Assembly (NCBI RefSeq): GCF_017498085.1
Contig: NZ_JAGBKM010000023.1
Span: 1-52,268 of the forward strand
DNA from: Psychrobacter coccoides
Lineage (GTDB): Bacteria > Pseudomonadota > Gammaproteobacteria > Pseudomonadales > Moraxellaceae
Reading direction: 5' to 3'
DNA length: 52,268 nucleotides
How positions within the stretch are numbered: position 1 is the stretch's first letter; each line of letters begins with the position of its first letter. Below, one piece after another: positions 47,213 through 52,268 of this stretch. The notes under the pieces are model-generated. The model had not been told where the DNA came from. It saw only the letters and a program-made list of their open reading frames with translations, and did no database searches. A program made the translations under genes and the position numbers.

Positions 47213-47740
47213 GATAATCTCCTAAATTGATACTTTTTCTGATGATTTGATCGTTCTCCACTTTATTATTGAGCGTCTATAATAACGTACTTAAACCCGT
47301 CAGACAGCTGAGATTTTGTCTAAGCCATTATCGATAGCTACGTTATTGATAGGCACTGGTTAAGATAATATTGGAGAGCGACTATTGGGTATTATTGTTA
47401 TTTGATGCTTTTATCATAAGGGGAATAAATGCCGTGCGCCACCACAAAATGTTAATGAGCGCTTTATGGTGTATGTCAGGTTTTAAATAATAGATTTCCG
47501 ACAAACGGTTATGAATGGTAGATGTACTGAATAACATGAGGCTATTTGATACTTCAGACGAATGCAATCATAGGCCACAGTGATAGTAATGCGTGTGGGT
47601 CATTAAGAGCTGGCAAATAGTCTTATTTAAAAAGCCAACGTTATGATAAACTCTTGCCTAAAATACGCGCTATATGACAGCTATCAAGTGTCGTAAATAA
47701 ACTTAGTAATCGATATATACACATAGGAGTGGGACTGACA
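47213..47740. other. Divergent intergenic region before pgk
   Basis: About 530 bases between the DksA-like gene and pgk. An 8-codon ORF (ATG 47429, MPCATTKC) with AAGGGG before it and a 61-codon minus-strand frame at 47382-47567 are seen, neither convincing. The stretch must hold two promoters. No strong repeat or hairpin is seen. Confidence 0.45.
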
Positions 47741-48955
47741 ATGAACTTTTTGCGTATGAGCGAGCTGACGTTGACAGACAAAGTAGTACTGATTCGTGAA
47801 GATCTCAATGTGCCTATTAAGGACGGAAAAGTAGCAAGCGATGCCCGTTTAAAAGCGAGTCTGCCAACGATCAAGATGGCTTTAGATAAAGGCGCTGCAG
47901 TGATTGTTTGTTCGCATTTAGGCCGCCCAACAGAAGGGACGGTAGAAAAGAGATACTCTCTTGCTCCGGTTGCTGATTATTTAACGCAGCAGCTAAACGA
48001 ACAACTCACAAAACCGGTGAGTCTGAGCGGTGACTATTTAGAGACAGGGGTCGATATCAAGGCTGGCGAGGTCGTATTGTTAGAAAACGTACGCTTCAAT
48101 AAGGGTGAAAAAAGCAACGATACGACATTAGCAAACGCTTATGCGGATCTATGTGATGTGTTTGTGATGGATGCTTTTGGCACAGCACATCGTGCGCAGG
48201 CTTCTACCGAAGGCGTGACACAAGCGATGCGGCAGGCTGGAAAAACAGTTTGCGCAGGGCCACTCCTCGCAGCAGAGCTCGATGCTTTGAGTCTAGCGCT
48301 AGAGACTCCCGCACAACCGATGCTCGCAATAGTAGGTGGCTCAAAAGTATCTACTAAACTTGAGGTGCTGCACAGCTTGGCTGAGGTGTGTAGTCAAATT
48401 ATTGTGGGTGGCGGGATTGCCAATACTTTCTTGGCGGCACAAGGCCATAGTGTCGGCTCATCTTTATATGAAGCAGACTTGGTAGAAACCGCCCGTAAAA
48501 TCATGGAAAAAACCGAAATATTACTGCCTGAGTATGTCGTGGTAGCGGACAAAAACGAGATCAATTTTGATGATTTTGTTGGTTCGCTATCTCAAGTAAA
48601 AGCAACCGTTAAAGCAGTAAGCGATATCGGCGCTGATGATATGATCCTGGATATCGCAGCAAAGAGTGCTGAGCAACTGGCTGCTGCTATCTTAAATGCC
48701 AAAACGATCTTATGGAATGGTCCGGTCGGTGTTTTCGAAGTCGATGCGTTTGGTACTGGTACTGAAGTTTTGGCAACAGCGGTACAGAATAGTACAGGGT
48801 TCTCAATCGCTGGTGGCGGTGATACTTTAGCAGCGATTGATAAATATCAAGTTGCTGATGGGGTGAGCTATATGTCGACAGGCGGCGGTGCTTTCTTGGA
48901 ATTTGTTGAAGGTAAGACGCTGCCAGCGGTAGCAGCATTACAAGTTGAAGATTAA
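47741..48955 (+). CDS. pgk: Phosphoglycerate kinase
   Basis: Glycolytic kinase converting 1,3-bisphosphoglycerate and ADP to 3-phosphoglycerate and ATP. Family blocks: [67 protein letters not shown] and [13 protein letters not shown] with [12 protein letters not shown]. 404 residues. The in-frame GTG at 47729 lies inside the ribosome site AGGAGTGGG (47725-47733), so ATG 47741 is the start. Same strand as fba 1.1 kb downstream, the common pgk-fba linkage interrupted by a lipoprotein gene. Confidence 0.97.
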   Translation: MNFLRMSELTLTDKVVLIREDLNVPIKDGKVASDARLKASLPTIKMALDKGAAVIVCSHLGRPTEGTVEKRYSLAPVADYLTQQLNEQLTKPVSLSGDYLETGVDIKAGEVVLLENVRFNKGEKSNDTTLANAYADLCDVFVMDAFGTAHRAQASTEGVTQAMRQAGKTVCAGPLLAAELDALSLALETPAQPMLAIVGGSKVSTKLEVLHSLAEVCSQIIVGGGIANTFLAAQGHSVGSSLYEADLVETARKIMEKTEILLPEYVVVADKNEINFDDFVGSLSQVKATVKAVSDIGADDMILDIAAKSAEQLAAAILNAKTILWNGPVGVFEVDAFGTGTEVLATAVQNSTGFSIAGGGDTLAAIDKYQVADGVSYMSTGGGAFLEFVEGKTLPAVAALQVED

Positions 48956-49180
48956 TACATAGCTTAGAAATAATAGATATACAAAAACTAAACCAATGCT
49001 GTTATAGTTTACAAATGACATTATCTATGTCATGTAGTATTAGGAATCGTAATTAATGACTATTATCAAGTAGTTATTATTTGTTAATGTGCTATAAACA
49101 ATTATTGCATGTGTGATTTGCTATCTATAAAATAGCGCTACCTTGTATTTTTAATATGTATCATTTATTAGAGGTTTATT

Positions 49181-49612
49181 ATGTTAAAACGTCATTTACT
49201 ACTTGCTAGTGTCTTGGCTGGTACTTTTGCAGTTACCGCTTGTAGTCAACAAACTGAAGAGCAGGCTGAAGTGGCTGCCGCAGAAGCCGAAGTGGCTGCT
49301 GAGTCAGCTGGTGACGATATTGCTGCCAATACAGATGCCGCTGCTGCAGAAGCAGAAGCTGCTGCGCAAGACGCTGAAGCTACTGCACAAGAAGCAGGTG
49401 CTGAGCTGGCTGACAGTGCGGAGACTGCGGGTGCTGTCGCTACTGGCGCTGCTATCAATGCTGGCGAAGCCATCACTGAAGGTGCTAATAAAGCGGTTGA
49501 AGGCGCAGCCTCAGCGGTCGCTGACGGTGCTGATGCGGTCGAAGGTGCTGCTTCTGATGTTGCGGCCGATGCTGAAGCAAATGCCGAAGTTGCTGAAGAC
49601 CAACAGTACTAA
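49181..49612 (+). CDS. Alanine-rich lipoprotein
   Basis: Signal peptide with lipobox FAVTAC, lipidated at Cys21. The remaining 120 residues are almost wholly Ala, Glu, Asp, Gly and Thr in a helical, repeat-like pattern (AEAEAAAQDAEATAQEAG). There is no Lys/Arg except one Lys, so it is strongly acidic. Short tract VEGAASAVADGADAVEGAA recurs with small changes. 143 residues, AGAGG before the ATG. Unrecognised function. It resembles extended or helical outer-membrane lipoproteins that act as spacers, an inference from composition only. The +2 frame is open over the same DNA as an artefact of composition. Confidence 0.85.
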   Translation: MLKRHLLLASVLAGTFAVTACSQQTEEQAEVAAAEAEVAAESAGDDIAANTDAAAAEAEAAAQDAEATAQEAGAELADSAETAGAVATGAAINAGEAITEGANKAVEGAASAVADGADAVEGAASDVAADAEANAEVAEDQQY

Positions 49613-49765
49613 GTTAATATTTAGCAGCTAACTATATTAGTAGCTCATGATATATAGTCAGTATGACATAAAATCGACACACTGATATGAGTATTAGCCC
49701 TATATTCGTCTAATAGCGATGTCGCTCTAGTACGGTTAGCCTATCCTTATAAGCCTCACTGTCAT

Positions 49766-49800
49766 AAAGCCCTGGTCATGACCAGGGCTTTTTCTTTTTT
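49766..49800 (+). terminator. Intrinsic terminator after the alanine-rich lipoprotein gene
   Basis: Perfect 26-bp palindrome AAAGCCCTGGTCA/TGACCAGGGCTTT (49766-49791) followed by T-rich TTCTTTTTT. Lies 150 bases past the stop. The rest of the 444-base gap to fba holds the promoter below and no ORF. Confidence 0.9.
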
Positions 49801-49887
49801 TGACCATTGTAAATGGCTTTAACCTCATGAGCAGTGGTAAACAGCGGTTAAATACTCTGCTAATCGCTACGAGAGCTGATGAATATT

Positions 49888-49896
49888 TGCTATAAT
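49888..49896 (+). promoter_or_regulatory. Extended -10 promoter of fba
   Basis: TGCTATAAT, a consensus -10 with the TGN extension. No good -35 is 17 bases upstream, which extended -10 promoters tolerate. It would give a leader of about 150 bases before fba. Confidence 0.5.
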
Positions 49897-50056
49897 CACG
49901 GGGCAATAAAACTGAGTGTATATTTATAACAGCTTTTATTATTTACCGTTATATCTAGATGTCATTATTCAGGCAGCTTGAGGATTCACCCGCTGGCGGC
50001 ATTTTTTTATTGCGATTCATTTATCATTAAGTTACTTTTTAACCTGAGAGCGTTTT

Positions 50057-51094
50057 ATGGCTTTAATCTCTTTACGTCAACTTTTAGATCATGCCGCTGA
50101 GCATAGCTATGGTGTACCTGCCTTTAATGTAAATAACTTAGAGCAAATGCGAGCGATTATGATGGCGGCAGATGCCTGTGATTCACCGGTCATCGTACAA
50201 GCCAGTGCTGGTGCACGTAAATACGCAGGCTCAGCGTTTTTACGTCATTTGGTGACTGCTGCTATTGAAGAGTGGCCACATATCCCAGTCGTTATGCATC
50301 AAGACCATGGTATGTCTCCAGCTATTTGTCAGCGCTCAATCCAGCTTGGCTTCTCATCTGTAATGATGGATGGTTCGCTCGGTGAAGATGGTAAAACGCC
50401 CATGGACTATGATTATAATGCCCGTGTTACCCGTGAAGTAGTCAAGCTAGCCCATGCTTGCGGCGTGTCTGTAGAAGGTGAGATTGGCTGTTTGGGCAGT
50501 TTAGAGACAGGTATGGCCGGTGAAGAAGATGGTTCTGGCGCTGAAGGCGTACTGGATCAAGAGCAGCTACTCACCAGCGCTGATGAGGCTGAGCAATTTG
50601 TAAAAGACACCAATGTAGATGCCTTGGCAATCGCTATCGGTACCAGTCATGGCGCATATAAGTTCACACGTCCACCAACAGGCGATATTCTATCTATTGA
50701 ACGAGTAAAAGAGATTCATGCCCGTATTCCCGATACTCATCTAGTCATGCACGGCTCCTCATCAGTACCGCAAGAGTGGCTAAAAGTCATCAATGAGCAT
50801 GGTGGTGATATTGGTGAGACGTACGGCGTGCCAGTTGAGCAAATTGTTGAGGCAATCAAGCATGGTGTACGTAAAGTAAATATCGATACGGATTTGCGTT
50901 TGGCATCAACAGGCGCTATCCGTAAATTTTTGGTAGACAACCCAAGTGAGTTTGATCCACGCAAGTACTTTAAAGCCTCTATGGTAGCGATGTCAGATAT
51001 CTGTAGTGACCGCTTTGAAGCATTTGGCTCTGCAGGTCAAGCCCACAAGATTCGCCCGATTAGCCTCGAAGCAATGGTAGACTTTTATCAATAA
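50057..51094 (+). CDS. fba: Class II fructose-bisphosphate aldolase
   Basis: Zinc-dependent aldolase of the CbbA subtype, cleaving fructose 1,6-bisphosphate in glycolysis. Zinc ligand His in VVMHQDHG, the [19 protein letters not shown] block, [22 protein letters not shown] and [17 protein letters not shown]. 345 residues, matching the CbbA/FbaA long class IIA-B intermediate length. GAGAG before the ATG. Follows the lipoprotein gene after a strong terminator, so it has its own promoter. Confidence 0.97.
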   Translation: MALISLRQLLDHAAEHSYGVPAFNVNNLEQMRAIMMAADACDSPVIVQASAGARKYAGSAFLRHLVTAAIEEWPHIPVVMHQDHGMSPAICQRSIQLGFSSVMMDGSLGEDGKTPMDYDYNARVTREVVKLAHACGVSVEGEIGCLGSLETGMAGEEDGSGAEGVLDQEQLLTSADEAEQFVKDTNVDALAIAIGTSHGAYKFTRPPTGDILSIERVKEIHARIPDTHLVMHGSSSVPQEWLKVINEHGGDIGETYGVPVEQIVEAIKHGVRKVNIDTDLRLASTGAIRKFLVDNPSEFDPRKYFKASMVAMSDICSDRFEAFGSAGQAHKIRPISLEAMVDFYQ

Positions 51095-51203
51095 ACTATG
51101 TTGTTGATAAACAATTGGTTTTACGGCATACGTTAAGGCGTGAAAGAACACTCAATACGCCTTAATGAATGCTTTAACGAATAATGATGAGAGAGAATAA
51201 GTG

Positions 51204-51824
51204 ATGATAGGGTTGATTATTGGTCAAGTGCATTATCTGATGGCGCCGACAGCCTGTATCATGACTGCTTCTGGTGTAGGCTATGATATTGAGTTGCCGC
51301 TACCTTCATTTTGTCAGTTGCAGCTTGAACAGCAAGCCAGTATTTGGACGCATTTTCATGTGCGTGACGATGCCCAGCTGTTGTATGGGTTTATTGACCG
51401 TAAAGAGCGGGATGTGTTTCGGCAGCTCATTAAAATAAATGGTGTCGGGGCTAAGATGGCATTAGCCATGCTGTCGGCCATGTCTCCTGCTGAATTAAAG
51501 ATGCATGTTGAGCAAGAATCGGAAGCAGCATTAACGCGTATACCTGGTATCGGTAAAAAAACCGCCCAACGCTTATTGATCGAGCTCAAAGACAAGCTTA
51601 AAAATATCGAAGTGGACAGCAGTGGTCTTGAACCAGTTCAGCAGCCAGTCGCTGTGTCTCATGAGGGTAGTGTCATCGCTGAGGTGGAAGGTGCTTTGAT
51701 TAGTTTAGGCTATAAAGAAAAAGAAGCCCAACAAGCCATTAAAGCTGCTAAAAATAATGGCGATGTCTATGAAGATACGCAAAGCTTGTTAAAAGCGACC
51801 TTACAGCAGTTGTCTGGTTTTTAG
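51204..51824 (+). CDS. ruvA: Holliday junction branch migration protein RuvA
   Basis: Four-way-junction binding subunit that recruits RuvB. OB-fold domain I (MIGLIIGQVHYL, GYDIELPLPS), LLYGFIDRKERDVFRQLIKINGVGAKMALAMLS with the helix-hairpin-helix, and the second HhH IPGIGKKTAQRLLIELK. The C-terminal UBA-like domain III ends with KEAQQAIKAAKNNG. ATG 51204 is preferred over GTG 51201. 206 residues. ruvB, its usual next gene, is not seen; a terminator and then a tnpB follow instead. Confidence 0.97.
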   Translation: MIGLIIGQVHYLMAPTACIMTASGVGYDIELPLPSFCQLQLEQQASIWTHFHVRDDAQLLYGFIDRKERDVFRQLIKINGVGAKMALAMLSAMSPAELKMHVEQESEAALTRIPGIGKKTAQRLLIELKDKLKNIEVDSSGLEPVQQPVAVSHEGSVIAEVEGALISLGYKEKEAQQAIKAAKNNGDVYEDTQSLLKATLQQLSGF

Positions 51825-51868
51825 TACTGTTCATGATAGCAGGGCAGTACTGATTTGGTTTTATGTGC

Positions 51869-51900
51869 AAATAAGCGACACTGGTTGTCGCTTATTTTAT
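51869..51900 (+). terminator. Intrinsic terminator after ruvA
   Basis: Perfect 12-bp stem AAATAAGCGACA (51869-51880) with TGTCGCTTATTT (51886-51897), five-base loop, T-rich end. A weaker repeat AGTACTG/CAGTACT (51823-51829 and 51845-51851) lies just before it. Confidence 0.75.
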
Positions 51901-52014
51901 CATCCAGCGCCGTAAAACCACGTCCTTCTAGAGCGTAGATATCAGGCGTCATCTGTTGTCACCTAAGATTGAACATGCCTTGATAACCAAACGCATTGAG
52001 ATCATAATTACTCC

Positions 52015-52268
52015 ATGAAAACGCTCAAACTACGCATCAAAGACAAACATGCCACTCAGCTCAATATCTTAGCTGGAGCGGTTAACTTTGTCTGGAATTA
52101 CGTTAATGAGCTTAGTTTTAAACATTTACAGCGCACTGGCAAATTCTTTTCAGCCTATGACTTGGCCGCTTACACTAAAGGGGCGGGTGACTACCTGAAT
52201 CTGCACAGTCAAACCTTGCAAGCGATCAGTGAGGTTCACGCTAAATCCCGTAAACAGTTTAAAAAAGC
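52015..52268 (+). CDS. TnpB-like protein of IS200/IS605 type, 3' end outside window
   Basis: Only the first 84 codons are in the window. The start MKTLKLRIKDKHATQL, then LAGAVNFVWNYVNEL and YDLAAYTKGAGDYLNLHSQTLQAISEVHAKS, match the N-terminal helix-turn-helix domain of OrfB/TnpB proteins, the RNA-guided nucleases carried by IS200/IS605 elements. No tnpA is seen in the 190 bases upstream, so this could be a solo tnpB element or have tnpA elsewhere. The RuvC-like catalytic residues, the guide (omega) RNA and the right end lie outside. The left end should fall within 51830-52014. Confidence 0.85.
   Translation, partial: MKTLKLRIKDKHATQLNILAGAVNFVWNYVNELSFKHLQRTGKFFSAYDLAAYTKGAGDYLNLHSQTLQAISEVHAKSRKQFKK

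Noticed and set aside
47382..47567. 61-codon minus-strand frame between the DksA-like gene and pgk
   Set aside because: No ribosome site, no domain, and AT-rich noncoding composition.
49203..49631. 142-codon open frame overlapping the alanine-rich lipoprotein gene in another plus frame
   Set aside because: It is a by-product of the GCN/GAN-rich codon pattern. The lipoprotein frame has a signal peptide, lipobox and ribosome site, while this one has none of them.
51821..51952. 43-codon minus-strand ORF (MTPDIYALEGRG...) between ruvA and tnpB
   Set aside because: It runs through the ruvA terminator hairpin, has no Shine-Dalgarno and overlaps the ruvA stop. It may just be IS left-end sequence.

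Overview
The window looks like chromosomal DNA of a low-to-mid GC gammaproteobacterium of the Moraxellaceae, most likely Psychrobacter. This rests on protein character (Acinetobacter/Psychrobacter-like PilS/PilR, GacA, CcmF-CcmI, GlnS), gene neighbourhoods and codon use. No rRNA, tRNA or CRISPR array was recognised. Almost all of the sequence is tightly packed core genes; the accessory parts are the left end (about 1-8250) and the extreme right end.

Left end (1-8254): the 3' part of a surface-polysaccharide locus. It holds a GT4 glycosyltransferase cut by the window edge, an initiating sugar-phosphate transferase, and then a distinctly AT-rich stretch encoding a PLP-dependent fold-type III decarboxylase and an ATP-grasp ligase. 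An AsnB-type amidotransferase, a DegT/DnrJ aminotransferase and a GNAT protein follow. Together these suggest a glycan carrying amino, amide or amino-acid-derived groups. The substrates cannot be read from the sequence, and this is the best candidate for unfamiliar biochemistry here.

Middle (8287-35939): housekeeping genes. On the minus strand are trpS-scpA-scpB, a lipid A acyltransferase, rplM-rpsI, and mrdA (PBP2)-rsmD. On the plus strand are a DUF445 membrane protein, the late cytochrome c maturation genes ccmF-ccmG-ccmH-ccmI, and adk. Next come yibN-like rhodanese-grxC-secB and rsgA (minus), orn (plus), lpxH and ppiB (minus), and glnS, a patatin-like phospholipase, a 1-Cys peroxiredoxin, a GST and a META/DUF4377 lipoprotein (plus). 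ruvC (minus) and an FxsA-family protein (plus) close the block. A 35-codon hydrophobic ORF with a very good Shine-Dalgarno lies between mrdA and the DUF445 gene.

Right part (35940-52268): a roughly 600-base gap with what looks like decayed coding sequence, then gpmI and ctpA separated by a 64-bp inverted-repeat element that may be a MITE doubling as a terminator. Next are pilR/pilS (sigma-54 type IV pilus control) and a gacA-like regulator (minus), pbpG and thiE (plus), a DksA-like zinc-finger protein (minus), pgk, an alanine-rich lipoprotein, fba and ruvA (plus). The window ends inside an IS200/IS605-type tnpB beginning 190 bases after ruvA.

Functional themes are envelope construction (polysaccharide, lipid A, PBP2, PbpG, CtpA, lipoproteins), periplasmic cytochrome c assembly, lower glycolysis (fba, pgk, gpmI), signal transduction and Holliday-junction processing. 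Ten hairpins with adjacent T-runs are annotated as strong or fair intrinsic terminators. Several starts were moved from the longest open frame to internal starts because of Shine-Dalgarno placement.
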